Source of the DNA: Oceanisphaera sp. IT1-181
GTDB lineage: Bacteria > Pseudomonadota > Gammaproteobacteria > Enterobacterales > Aeromonadaceae
DNA length: 64,000 nucleotides
NCBI RefSeq assembly: GCF_033807535.1
Contig: NZ_CP136856.1
Span: forward strand, 454,001-518,000
Reading direction: 5' to 3'
A model generated the notes under the pieces. It was not told the origin of the DNA, made no database searches, and worked only from the letters and a program-made list of their open reading frames with translations. Within the stretch, counting starts at the first letter, position 1. Each line of letters starts with the position of its first letter. Below, in pieces: positions 33,336 to 42,547 of this stretch. A program made the position numbers and the translations under genes.

Positions 33336-33676
33336 GCTGAGTTTGTGTTTAAGCCGTCATCCTGACGCACGTCATGCTCTCGGTTTAGAGCCTTAATACC
33401 TACGAACGAGATACCGGGGCAAGTCCGGTACGACGGCAAAGTGCTGAGTTTGTATCTATGCCGTCATCCTGATGCCCATCAAGATCTTAGTCTATGCCGT
33501 CATCCTGACGCACGTCAGGATCTCGCTTTAGAATCTTAATGCCTAAGAACGAGATACCGGGGCAAGCCCGGTACGACGGCAAAGTGCTGAGTTTGTGTTT
33601 AAGCCGTCATCCTGACGAACGTCAGGATCTCGCTTTAGAGTCTGAGTGCCTAAAAATAAGATACCGAGTACTAAGA
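33336..33676. repeat. Tandem ~107-bp palindromic repeats, right part of array
   Basis: Continues the array after the IS: units beginning GCCGTCATCCTGA near 33354, 33461 (short form), 33497 and 33604. The last unit degenerates after AAATAAGATACCGAGTACT. Unit-to-unit differences are few, suggesting recent amplification. Solitary related hairpins occur at 40651-40680 and 40818-40852. Confidence 0.9.
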
Positions 33677-33679
33677 TCG

Positions 33680-33709
33680 AAATAGGGAGCAAATTGCTCC
33701 CTATTTTTT
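33680..33709. terminator. Hairpin terminator at the end of the repeat array
   Basis: A 13-bp stem AAATAGGGAGCAA / TTGCTCCCTATTT followed on the plus strand by a T-run. It lies 40 bp beyond the stop of the convergent minus-strand chemoreceptor gene, which it probably also serves. Confidence 0.75.
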
Positions 33710-33747
33710 ATGGTTCGGCGGTGTAATTAGCGCCTTGTGCTTTGCGC

Positions 33748-35631
33748 TTACTTCAGAATAAAAGCGCTCACTAAGCCGTTCAATTTTCCTGCTTGTTCAT
33801 GCAAGTCTTTTGATTGCGCCAATGATTGACTGGCTTCTTCGGCTAACTCATCGGCCACGTCTTTAATGGCTGTGGTATTTTGCGTGATTTCACCCGTTAC
33901 TTGGCTTTGCTCTTCGGCGGCGGTGGCAATTTGGCTGGCCATGTCGGAAATCAGACTCACGGCGGTGGTGATTTCGGTGAGGGCGTCGGCAGCGGCTTCT
34001 GCATCTTCCACGCTTAGCTCGGCTAAATTACGGCTGGTCTCCATCAATTTTACCGCTTCTTTGGTGGCCTTTTGTAAGTTAGTGATGGTTTCTTGGATCT
34101 CCTCGGTAGAGGCATGGGTGCGTTGTGACAACACCCGCACTTCGTCTGCCACTACCGCAAAGCCGCGGCCTTGCTCGCCGGCGCGCGCCGCTTCTATGGC
34201 GGCGTTGAGTGCCAACAAGTTGGTTTGATCGGCAATGCCTTGAATGGTCGACAATACACTGGAGATATCTCTGGCATGCAAGTCCAAGCGCTGAATCACC
34301 TCCGCTGCCTGTATCATTTCTCGTGACAGCGATTGAATGGAGTCGCGGGTTTTATTCACCTGCTGTTTACCGTGCGCGGTGCTGTTGCTCGATTGCTGGG
34401 CGGCGGTGGCGGTTTGCTCGGCGTTATTGGCAATTTCTTGAGTGGCCGAGGCCATTTCGGTGACGGCGGTGGCCACCATGGTCACTTCTTCTTGCTGGCG
34501 GCCCAGCTCGGTGACGGTTTGATTGGCGCGCACCGAGGCTTGCTCCGCATTGCTGCCCAAATATTCGGCTTGGCTACGAATTTGTCCAATCAGCTCCGCT
34601 TGGCTGGCTACAAAACGGTTAAAGTTGGTGGCGAGCATGCCCACTTCATCTTGGCTTTGAATGTCGATACGGCGGGTTAAATCCCCTCTACCACTGGCAA
34701 TTTGTTCTAACGCTTGGGAAACGCGCAATAAAGGCGCCAGTAACCACTGTACTAATAAGCTGATCAGTACCGCCGCCGCAATCACCACTAAGGCAGCGAT
34801 GCCGAGCTGTTGCAATAACATGGGCGTTAACGGTGCTTCCAGTGCCGCTTGGTCAAGCACCATTAGCAGCTGCCAGTCGGTACCCGACACGGCTTGGCTA
34901 TAGACCAATTTATGCTCGTCTTTGAACAGCACCTTATGTAAGTGCCCGCTTTGCAGCCAGTTATTTTGATTGGCCACCGTAATATTGTCATCAATGCGAG
35001 TGGCAGATTGCAAAATCATCGACTCATCTTTATAGGCGATGATGGTGCCATCGTTACTCAGCATCATGGCATAGCCTTTGGCTGGCAACTTAATGGCATT
35101 CACATCTTTAATCAGCTGGCTGATACCGATGTCGCCCGCAATCACGCCACTGACTTGACCATAGGGACGCACGGGCTCTGCCAAGGTGACGACGGTTCCT
35201 AGACCGGTGGCATCTTCATAAGGCGCGGTAATAATTGCCTTATTTTCTGCCATTGCTTGCTTGTACCAAGGGCGGCTACGGGGATCGTAACCGGTACGAT
35301 CGATACTGGGATCGCTGTCGTACATGACGCCGCCTTTACTACCAAAATAGCTAAGCTGAAAGTGGCCGGCTTCTTTAGTTTGTTGTAGAGCGGGTAGCAG
35401 TGCCAGCTCAAGCTGTTGCGCTGCGGCAGTCAGCATGCTCTGGCGTATCTCAAACCAGCTAGTGACTTTCTCGGCTTCGAGAACACCCAAGCTGGCGACC
35501 AAGGTTTCACTGTCCGCATAAAGTCGAGCTTTCAGATTATGAAAGCTAATCGCGCTTAGTGCCGCAACCGTGATGGTAATGGCAACGATGAAACTCAATA
35601 GAATCTTATGCTTTAATTTTAGTTTGTTCAT
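33748..35631 (-). CDS. Methyl-accepting chemotaxis protein, tandem copy 1
   Basis: 627 residues: short N-terminus, membrane helix (ILLSFIVAITITVAALSAIS), dCache sensor with YDPRSRPWYKQA, ITAPYEDATG and GVIAGDIGI (a pattern like amino-acid-binding dCache receptors), second helix (LLQQLGIAALVVIAAAVLIS), HAMP (GRGDLTRRIDIQS) and signalling domain with the hairpin tip around EQ/DQTNLLALNAAIEAARAGE. ATG 35631 is used. The C-terminal half is almost identical at the DNA level to the next gene, while the sensor is clearly different. A FliA-type promoter lies upstream. Confidence 0.93.
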   Translation of the reverse strand: MNKLKLKHKILLSFIVAITITVAALSAISFHNLKARLYADSETLVASLGVLEAEKVTSWFEIRQSMLTAAAQQLELALLPALQQTKEAGHFQLSYFGSKGGVMYDSDPSIDRTGYDPRSRPWYKQAMAENKAIITAPYEDATGLGTVVTLAEPVRPYGQVSGVIAGDIGISQLIKDVNAIKLPAKGYAMMLSNDGTIIAYKDESMILQSATRIDDNITVANQNNWLQSGHLHKVLFKDEHKLVYSQAVSGTDWQLLMVLDQAALEAPLTPMLLQQLGIAALVVIAAAVLISLLVQWLLAPLLRVSQALEQIASGRGDLTRRIDIQSQDEVGMLATNFNRFVASQAELIGQIRSQAEYLGSNAEQASVRANQTVTELGRQQEEVTMVATAVTEMASATQEIANNAEQTATAAQQSSNSTAHGKQQVNKTRDSIQSLSREMIQAAEVIQRLDLHARDISSVLSTIQGIADQTNLLALNAAIEAARAGEQGRGFAVVADEVRVLSQRTHASTEEIQETITNLQKATKEAVKLMETSRNLAELSVEDAEAAADALTEITTAVSLISDMASQIATAAEEQSQVTGEITQNTTAIKDVADELAEEASQSLAQSKDLHEQAGKLNGLVSAFILK

Positions 35632-35669
35632 TTTTGATCTTAAACAACGACAACAGGCGGGATGCCGTG

Positions 35670-35696
35670 ATATCGACCGCAACCAGGAAAGCTTTA
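35670..35696 (-). promoter_or_regulatory. FliA (sigma-28)-type promoter of chemoreceptor copy 1
   Basis: On the minus strand TAAA (35693-35696), exactly 15 bp, then GTCGATAT (35670-35677), close to the flagellar consensus TAAA-N15-GCCGATAA. Confidence 0.7.
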
Positions 35697-35793
35697 ACTG
35701 AATTTTAATATTGTTTAACTATCGAGGCGTCTGCACGCCAAATACCTAGTACAATAGGAGCCCATTTGGATCACAATTGAAGCAAGCCAAACA

Positions 35794-35833
35794 AAAACAG
35801 CCATCCCGACGAGAGTCGAGATGGCTGTTTTTT
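35794..35833 (-). terminator. Terminator of chemoreceptor copy 2
   Basis: AAACAGCCATC and GATGGCTGTTT form the outer 11-bp stem, with CGAC/GTCG above a one-base mismatch; U-rich tail on the minus strand (and on the plus strand). Confidence 0.85.
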
Positions 35834-35842
35834 ATTGACCCG

Positions 35843-37723
35843 TTACAGAATAAAAGCGCTGACCAAACCGTTTAACTCACCGGCCTGTTTGTGCAGATCT
35901 TTCGACTGGGCGAGTGACTGCTCGGCATCGTTGGCCAGCTCGTCGGCTACATCCTTGATGGCGGTGGTATTTTGCGTGATCTCGCCAGTCACTTGGCTTT
36001 GCTCTTCGGCGGCGGTGGCAATTTGGCTGGCCATGTCGGAAATTAAGCTCACGGCGGTGGTGATCTCGGTCAGAGCTGCGGCGGCGGCTTCTGCATCTTC
36101 CACGCTTAGCTCGGCTAAATTACGGCTGGTCTCCATCAATTTTACCGCTTCTTTGGTGGCCTTTTGTAAGTTAGTGATGGTTTCTTGGATCTCTTCGGTA
36201 GAGGCATGGGTGCGTTGTGATAACACCCGCACTTCGTCTGCCACTACCGCAAAGCCACGGCCTTGCTCGCCGGCGCGCGCCGCTTCTATGGCGGCGTTGA
36301 GTGCCAACAAGTTGGTTTGATCGGCAATGCCTTGAATGGTCGACAATACACTGGAGATATCTCTGGCATGCAAGTCCAAGCGCTGAATCACCTCCGCTGC
36401 CTGTATCATTTCTCGTGACAGCGATTGAATGGAGTCGCGGGTTTTATTCACCTGCTGTTTACCGTGCGCGGTGCTGTTGCTCGATTGCTGGGCGGCGGTG
36501 GCGGTTTGCTCGGCGTTATTGGCAATTTCTTGAGTGGCCGAGGCCATTTCGGTGACGGCGGTGGCCACCATGGTCACTTCTTCTTGCTGGCGGCCCAGCT
36601 CGGTGACGGTTTGATTAGCGCGCACCGAGGCTTGCTCTGCGTTGCTGCCCAAATACTCGGCTTGGCTACGAATTTGCCCAATCAGCTCCGCTTGGCTGGC
36701 CACAAAACGGTTAAAGTTGGTGGCGAGCATGCCCACTTCATCTTGGCTTTGAATGTCGATACGGCGGGTTAAATCCCCTCGACCGCTGGCAATTTGCTCT
36801 AACTCTTGAGACACGCGCAATAAGGGGGCCAGCAACCACTGTACTAATAAGCTGATCAGTACCGCCGCGGCAATCACCACTAAGGCAGCGATGCCCAGCT
36901 GTTGCAATAACATGGGCGTTAGAGGAGCTTCCAGTGCTGCTTGGTCAAGCACCATCAGTAATTGCCAGTCGGTGCCGGGTACGGCTTGGCTATAGACCAG
37001 CTTAGATTCGTCTTTTAATTGCACATTATACAGTTGTTCGTTTTGCACCCAAGTGGCGAGATTACGCACAGTAAAGTTGTCGTCGATGCGCGTGGCGGAC
37101 TGTAAGATCATCGCTTCATCGTGATAGGCGATAACGCTGCCATTGCTACTCAGCATCATGGCATAGCCTTTGGCCGGTAATTTAATGGCGTTAACATCTG
37201 CAATCAAGCTGCTAATGGCTATGTCACCAGCCATTACGCCGGTGAGTTGGCCGTTAACTTTAACCGGAGTGGCCAAAGACACTACGGTACCTAAGCCTGT
37301 GGCATCTTCATACGGGGCAGTAATAATGGCGTCGTTTTTTTGTACGGCTTCTTGATACCAAGGGCGATTGCGTGGGTCGTAATCGTTGTCATAAACAGAA
37401 GAGTCGGTGTCGTGCATCACACCGTCTTTGCTACCAAAGTAGCTTGCGAGAAAGCGACCAGCCACTTGTGCCTGTAACATAGCGGGCATAGGCGCCTGAT
37501 CGAATTGCTGGCCAGCCGCGGCCAACATGCGTTGGCGTATATCAAACCAGCGTCTTATCTTTTCGCCTTCGCGCTCGCTTAAGCTGGCGACTAGGGTTTC
37601 GCTGTCTTCGTAGAGTCGAGTTTTTAGATTATGAAAACTGATGGTACTCAGTGCGGCAACGGTAATGGTAATGGCCACGATGAAGCTGAGTAGAATCTTA
37701 TGCTTTAATTTAAGGTTATTCAT
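35843..37723 (-). CDS. Methyl-accepting chemotaxis protein, tandem copy 2
   Basis: 626 residues with the same architecture as copy 1: membrane helix, dCache sensor (YDPRNRPWYQEA, ITAPYEDATG, GVMAGDIAI), HAMP and signalling domain. From about residue 260 to the end the two proteins differ at only a handful of positions, and long DNA stretches (for example 36250-36600 versus 34158-34508) show almost no differences. The sensor halves diverge more strongly. ATG 37723; FliA-type promoter upstream. Probably a duplicated receptor with diverged ligand specificity. Confidence 0.93.
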   Translation of the reverse strand: MNNLKLKHKILLSFIVAITITVAALSTISFHNLKTRLYEDSETLVASLSEREGEKIRRWFDIRQRMLAAAGQQFDQAPMPAMLQAQVAGRFLASYFGSKDGVMHDTDSSVYDNDYDPRNRPWYQEAVQKNDAIITAPYEDATGLGTVVSLATPVKVNGQLTGVMAGDIAISSLIADVNAIKLPAKGYAMMLSSNGSVIAYHDEAMILQSATRIDDNFTVRNLATWVQNEQLYNVQLKDESKLVYSQAVPGTDWQLLMVLDQAALEAPLTPMLLQQLGIAALVVIAAAVLISLLVQWLLAPLLRVSQELEQIASGRGDLTRRIDIQSQDEVGMLATNFNRFVASQAELIGQIRSQAEYLGSNAEQASVRANQTVTELGRQQEEVTMVATAVTEMASATQEIANNAEQTATAAQQSSNSTAHGKQQVNKTRDSIQSLSREMIQAAEVIQRLDLHARDISSVLSTIQGIADQTNLLALNAAIEAARAGEQGRGFAVVADEVRVLSQRTHASTEEIQETITNLQKATKEAVKLMETSRNLAELSVEDAEAAAAALTEITTAVSLISDMASQIATAAEEQSQVTGEITQNTTAIKDVADELANDAEQSLAQSKDLHKQAGELNGLVSAFIL

Positions 37724-37755
37724 TTTGTATATCTGGCAGCGAGGGGGGTATGTTG

Positions 37756-37782
37756 CTATCGACCGCTAGAAATAAAACTTTA
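37756..37782 (-). promoter_or_regulatory. FliA (sigma-28)-type promoter of chemoreceptor copy 2
   Basis: On the minus strand TAAA (37779-37782), 15 bp, then GTCGATAG (37756-37763). Same form and spacing as before copy 1. Confidence 0.7.
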
Positions 37783-37929
37783 ACTGAATTTTAATCTCGA
37801 GGGTGTGGTGAAATGTCGGCAATGACTACTGCGTTTGTGGTCAGCTTTCGGTAGAATTGACGCCTGATGTTGGCACAGCGCCGCATACGCTCAGTACACT
37901 TACTCAGTTAATAGAGAGTTATTAGACCC

Positions 37930-39028
37930 ATGTTAGAAGTTAACCCTGTGAATAATAAACTTAAGGAGCTGTCCGAGCGGGCAGAGCTTCTTAGGGGGTA
38001 CCTTTGACTATGACGCTAAGAAAGAGCGTCTAGAAGAGGTAAACGCCGAGCTAGAGCAGCCGGATGTATGGAATCAGCCCGAGCGTGCCCAAGCACTGGG
38101 TAAAGAAAGATCCGCACTGGAAACCGTGGTCGAAACCTTAGATGAGTTAGATCGCGGCATCGTCGATATCGCTGAGCTGGTTGAACTGGCGCAAGAAGAA
38201 GACGACGAAGAAACCTTCGAAGAAGCGAAAGCCGACGTAGAAGTGCTGGATAAAAAGCTTATCGATCTGGAATTTCACCGCATGTTCTCCGGTGAGCACG
38301 ACTCTGCAGACTGCTATCTGGACTTACAGTCTGGCTCTGGCGGTACCGAAGCCCAAGATTGGTGCGACATGGTACTGCGCATGTATTTGCGTTGGGGCGA
38401 ATCTCGCGGCTTTAAAACCGAAATTATCGAACTCTCTGACGGTGATGTGGCTGGCGTTAAATCCGCAACCGTGAAGTTTAGCGGTGAATATGCCTTTGGC
38501 TGGTTACGTACCGAGTCGGGTGTGCACCGTTTAGTGCGCAAATCGCCGTTTGACTCCGGCGGTCGCCGCCACACCTCATTCTGTTCAGCGTTTGTGTATC
38601 CAGAAATTGACGACGATATTCATATCGAAATTAATCCTTCTGAGATCCGCGTCGACACCTATCGCGCCTCGGGTGCTGGTGGTCAGCACGTTAACCGTAC
38701 CGATTCCGCCGTACGTTTAACCCACGAGCCTACTGGTATCGTAGTGCAGTGCCAGAACGACCGCTCCCAGCATAAAAACCGCGATCAGGCGATGAAGCAG
38801 CTAAAAGCCAAGCTTTATGAATATGAGCTGCAGAAAAAAAATGTAGAAAAGCAGGCGATGGAAGACAGCAAGTCCGACATCGGCTGGGGCAGTCAGATCC
38901 GCTCTTATGTATTGGACGACTCGCGCATTAAAGATTTACGCACTGGCGTTGAAACCAGTAATACTCAGGCCGTACTCGACGGTGGTCTAGACAAGTTTAT
39001 TGAGGCCAGCCTCAAGTCCGGACTCTAA
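37930..39028 (+). CDS. prfB: Peptide chain release factor 2, with programmed +1 frameshift
   Basis: RF2 terminates translation at UGA and UAA. The gene starts at ATG 37930 and reads 25 codons to CTT-TGA at 38002-38007; the ribosome slips +1 and continues at GAC (38006), giving 365 residues, the E. coli length. The slippery site AGGGGGTACCTTTGAC, with its internal Shine-Dalgarno-like AGGGGG, is the classical autoregulatory frameshift. The RF2 tripeptide SPF (VRKSPFDSGG) and the catalytic GGQ (GAGGQHVNRTDSA) are present. A scan for simple ORFs would miss the first ~65 residues. lysS follows after 22 bp, as in most relatives. Confidence 0.98.
38002..38008 (+). promoter_or_regulatory. RF2 +1 frameshift site CTTTGAC
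   Basis: In-frame UGA after CUU with AGGGGG three codons upstream; low RF2 favours the shift, giving autoregulation. Confidence 0.97.
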
Positions 39029-39050
39029 TCAGTTTTTATAAAGGCAAATC

Positions 39051-40538
39051 ATGACAGACCAGTTACTAGACGAAAATAAGCTGATCGCCGAGCGCCGTGC
39101 CAAGCTTGATCACATTCGCAAAGATTGTCCGGCCAATGGCCACCCGAATAATTTTCAGCGCGAGCACCTGAGCGCGGACTTGCAAAGCGAGTTTGGTGAG
39201 CTTGATAAAGAGGCCTTAATTGAGCTGAATAAAACCGTGTCTGTGGGCGGCCGTATTATGGCTAAACGCGGTCCGTTTTTAGTGTTGCAAGATATGAGCG
39301 GTCGCATTCAGGCTTACACCACTAAAGGTGCGCAAGCCATTATTAAAGACCAGTACATCGGTTTAGACATCGGCGATATTATCGGCGTGACCGGTATCTT
39401 GCACAAGTCTGGTAAAGGTGACTTATACGTGAGCATGGATAACTTCCAATTGCTGACTAAAGCGCTGCGCCCACTGCCTGAGAAATTCCACGGTTTAACC
39501 GACCAAGAAACCCGCTATCGCCAGCGCTATCTGGATTTGATCACCAATGAAGACTCGCGCCATACCTTTATGGTGCGCTCACAGGTGATGGCCGCGATTC
39601 GCCAGTTTATGAATGGCCATGGCTTTATGGAAGTGGAAACGCCCATGATGCAAGTGATCCCAGGTGGTGCTTCGGCTCGTCCGTTTATCACGCATCACAA
39701 CGCGCTGGATATGGACATGTATCTGCGTATTGCGCCTGAGCTATATTTGAAGCGCTTGGTAGTCGGCGGTTTTGAGAAAGTATTCGAAATTAACCGTAAC
39801 TTCCGAAATGAAGGCCTGTCGCCGCGTCATAACCCAGAATTCACCATGATGGAATTCTACTGGGCTTATGCCAACTATCAGGATCTGATGGACTTCACCG
39901 AAGAAATGCTGCGCACCGTCACCACAGAAGTGCTGGGCAGCTCAACCGTACAATACGGTGAAGAAACATTTGAGTTCGGTCAGCCATTTGCACGCATGGG
40001 CATGAAAGATTCGATCTTGAAATTTAACCCAGAAGTGACGATTGAGCAGTTGGCCACCTTAGAAATTGCGCTTGAAGTCGCCAAAGACCTGAAGATCAAG
40101 ACCGAGAAAAGCTGGGGCCTAGGCCGTGTGATCACCGAGATCTTTGAAGAAACCGTTGAGCACCGTTTGATCCAGCCGACCTTCATTACCGAATACCCAG
40201 CAGAAGTATCACCGCTGGCGCGTCGTAATGATAACGACCCTAGCATTACCGAGCGTTTCGAGTTCTTTATCGGCGGTCGTGAAATTGCTAATGGTTTTGC
40301 CGAGCTGAATGACGCGGAAGATCAGGCGCAGCGCTTCTTAGATCAAGTAAACCAAAAAGAAGCCGGCGACGACGAAGCCATGTTCTTCGACGAAGACTAC
40401 ATCACCGCCCTCGAGCACGGCCTGCCGCCTACTGCCGGCCAAGGTATCGGCATCGATCGCTTAGTGATGTTGTTAACTGACTCACACACCATCCGTGACG
40501 TGATCCTGTTCCCAACACTGCGCCCCAGCGCTAAGTAA
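39051..40538 (+). CDS. lysS: Lysyl-tRNA synthetase, class II
   Basis: 495 residues. Charges tRNA(Lys). N-terminal OB-fold anticodon domain (VGGRIMAKRGPFLVLQDMSG) followed by the class II core: motif 1 near FMEVETPMMQ, motif 2 FRNEGLSPRHNPEFTMMEFY, motif 3 GIGIDRLVMLLTDSHTIRDV. ATG 39051 with AAAGG upstream. Co-transcribed with prfB. Confidence 0.97.
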   Translation: MTDQLLDENKLIAERRAKLDHIRKDCPANGHPNNFQREHLSADLQSEFGELDKEALIELNKTVSVGGRIMAKRGPFLVLQDMSGRIQAYTTKGAQAIIKDQYIGLDIGDIIGVTGILHKSGKGDLYVSMDNFQLLTKALRPLPEKFHGLTDQETRYRQRYLDLITNEDSRHTFMVRSQVMAAIRQFMNGHGFMEVETPMMQVIPGGASARPFITHHNALDMDMYLRIAPELYLKRLVVGGFEKVFEINRNFRNEGLSPRHNPEFTMMEFYWAYANYQDLMDFTEEMLRTVTTEVLGSSTVQYGEETFEFGQPFARMGMKDSILKFNPEVTIEQLATLEIALEVAKDLKIKTEKSWGLGRVITEIFEETVEHRLIQPTFITEYPAEVSPLARRNDNDPSITERFEFFIGGREIANGFAELNDAEDQAQRFLDQVNQKEAGDDEAMFFDEDYITALEHGLPPTAGQGIGIDRLVMLLTDSHTIRDVILFPTLRPSAK

Positions 40539-40601
40539 GGCTTTGCTCGTAAAGCCCGTGAGGCGTGAAGAGTTAGGTGTGAAGAATTAGAAATAAAGAG
40601 T

Positions 40602-40634
40602 AGGCGTGAAGGGTAAAATCTTCACGCCTTTTTT
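40602..40634 (+). terminator. Terminator of prfB-lysS
   Basis: A 10-bp stem AGGCGTGAAG / CTTCACGCCT with an 8-base loop, then six T residues. Confidence 0.88.
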
Positions 40635-41590
40635 GATCCTGTTTTTTACCGTCATCCTGAAGCCTGTCATGATCTCCGTTTGTCTTTTGTAGGCGAATGC
40701 TTGCTCTCGCATTTCGCCGAAGGCGGAAATATTTAAACCTTCCTGCTCTACAAGACCAACAGCTAAAACGTCGGACTACAAAAGGCGGTATCTAACAGCT
40801 TATAGCCGTCTGTTAACCGTCATCCTGATGAAAATCAGGATCCCGCTTTTTATTTGATCTTTACGTCAAGAGGCAGCAGGATTATCTCCGCCAACTCGCT
40901 ACGGGCTAATGACACTCACAGTATAAGCCTACTGCGAACATTCACTGGATGTTCGTTAGGCTGATACAGTTCGTCATGGCGAGACAGGCTCGCCCCATGC
41001 GGCGCTCGACAAATGCCATCGATAGCCATGGATGGCGAGAATGTCTGCATTGCAGGAGCCTTTGCTGACTCTGGCATTTAACGGTTGGCTACGATAATTC
41101 CTGCCGCTTCTTTCTAATGTGTGGATCCGCCTGAAGGTAGTAGTTGTTAGACAGCGCAGCGTTTTATTTTCTGAAAATTAATAAATTAACAGTACATTTT
41201 GTATGGCTTTTCAATTGAACTTCACACTCACTCCGTCCAAAATGGTCACATATGAAAACCATGCTTCATAGTAATGAAGATGCAGCACGTTGCAGCCAGA
41301 AAGCTTGAGCGTTTATACAGTATATTTACCCTTGCTCGACTAACATGCTCGTATTTCTGAAACCTGATGCCTATATGTGCTCAATAATATTTTTAAACTC
41401 TATATTTATCAATAGTTTGAATCTGGTACGTCCGTTGATGTTGAGCATGAGCAAGCAGTAAAATGAGCATGCGCGTTTTATCGCATGGCAAGGTGCGTGA
41501 TTATTAAAAATAACCAGCAAGATCAGTTGGTTCTTTGTTTTTTGCTCTGTGGTTTAATGAACGTAAGTACGCATGCTTACAATTAAAATG
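40635..41590. other. Long intergenic region before the integron cassettes
   Basis: No gene found. It contains two solitary copies of the GTCATCCTGA hairpin (40651-40680; 40818-40852), a 37-bp imperfect palindrome at 40926-40962 (AGCCTA...CGAACAT-TCACTGG-ATGTTCG...TAGGCT), and from about 41150 onward sequence that is much richer in A+T than its surroundings. An integrase gene or a clear attI was not seen. It may contain decayed mobile DNA. Confidence 0.5.
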
Positions 41591-42541
41591 TTATAACAAC
41601 GAGTCAAATTTGGCGATTGAAATGAAGAAAAGAAAAAATCATGGCTTGAGTACTCGGGACAAAATTGAACGTTTGGAAAGCAGACTCAAGAACAAGAAAA
41701 AAAGCAAAGATCTTTATTACTTGTTAGCGGAGAAAGAACTCCAAGATCGAGCGCGAGAAAAAGAACAGAAACGTAATGCCGAAGTTGCACGTTTAGAAAG
41801 AATAGAAGCTGCAAGAATTAAGGTTGAACAATTAGACGCATATATTGAAAAAAAGAGTATTGAAGAGCTCAATATTCTTTGGAAAGTTCGCGAAGAAATT
41901 CTGAGCACAAAGCTTTGTTGTGCCAAATTACTTTCTAAAATTCGCTTCCTAAAAGGTATTGATTCTAGCCCAATTAACCCTTTGAGCTTGGTTCTGCACG
42001 AGTCGATCGAAGAGCTTGATTTAGACGATGGTTACACTCACCCAGTAATACAAACTGAAAGTAGTAAAGTTCAAACTCTTTCAAAGGTGACTACACGAAC
42101 TAAACAAAGTGAGTTTCGTTCAATAGTTCTTGAAGCCTATGGTGCTTGCGCCATAACAGGAAGTAAATTACCGCAAGTACTTGAAGCTGCGCATATAGTT
42201 CCGTTCAGTGGCAAAAATGACACGTTGGAAAATGGTATTCTACTTCGAGCTGACATACACAAACTATTTGATAGATTCTTACTCTCCATAAATACCAAAA
42301 CTAAAATTTTAGAGCTAAACCCAGTGCTAGAATCTGAATATGGGGAGTATAGAAAAGTAGTGCAGACAACAGGTAGTATCGATAATTTGTCGTGGCACTA
42401 TAGTGAGTTCGAAAAGTTGTTATAACAAAGCATTTAAGAGTGATGCCCAACGCTTGGCATTTTCAGTGCAAGGTTGGGTTGTGTGTTTACGGTGCAATGG
42501 TCTAGGTTGGGTGGTAGCGTTGCTCACACCTTAATTCGGCG
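41591..42541 (+). mobile_element. Integron gene cassette 1 (HNH protein)
   Basis: Left junction inferred at G^TTATAAC (41590/41591), a GTTRRRY-type core; right junction at G^TTATAC (42541/42542) in the attC. One ORF fills the cassette. A+T-rich relative to the host. Confidence 0.7.
41622..42425 (+). CDS. HNH endonuclease-domain protein with N-terminal coiled coil (integron cassette)
   Basis: 267 residues from ATG 41622 (31 bp into the cassette). The first ~110 residues are highly charged and predicted coiled coil (ERLESRLKNKKKSKDLYYLL...AREKEQKRNAEVARLERIEAARIK). The C-terminal third is an HNH_2-type domain: SEFRSIVLEAYGACAITGSK, LEAAHIVPFSGKNDTLENGI, LLRADIHKLFDRFLLSI; the His of AAHI, Asn and His of DIHKLFD are the catalytic/metal residues. 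Such cassette HNH proteins often resemble defence or modification-dependent nucleases, but the target is unknown. The stop codon lies inside the attC. An in-frame start at 41535 lies outside the cassette and is not used. Confidence 0.75.
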   Translation: MKKRKNHGLSTRDKIERLESRLKNKKKSKDLYYLLAEKELQDRAREKEQKRNAEVARLERIEAARIKVEQLDAYIEKKSIEELNILWKVREEILSTKLCCAKLLSKIRFLKGIDSSPINPLSLVLHESIEELDLDDGYTHPVIQTESSKVQTLSKVTTRTKQSEFRSIVLEAYGACAITGSKLPQVLEAAHIVPFSGKNDTLENGILLRADIHKLFDRFLLSINTKTKILELNPVLESEYGEYRKVVQTTGSIDNLSWHYSEFEKLL

Positions 42542-42547
42542 TTATAC
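42420..42547. other. attC recombination site 1 (VCR-like, 128 bp)
   Basis: Outer boxes TTATAAC (42420-42426) and GTTATAC (42541-42547) with complementary inner arms (GCATTTAAGAGTG near the left; CACACCTTAATTCGGC near the right) and a CCAACGCTTGGC segment like that of the Vibrio cholerae repeat. Length and organisation fit the VCR group. Confidence 0.88.

Noticed and set aside
31909..33676. Tandem palindromic units considered as a CRISPR array
   Set aside because: Units are long, the sequences between hairpins are also repeated rather than unique, and no cas genes are present.
40926..40962. Imperfect palindrome ending in GTTAGGC considered as a short attC
   Set aside because: The left end is GCCTACT, not the complement GCCTAAC, and it is shorter than any normal attC; treated as an ordinary hairpin.
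41140..41155. GTTAGAC core-like site as a possible attI or extra attC upstream of the cassettes
   Set aside because: No pairing partner with L boxes was found; a seven-base match alone is too common.
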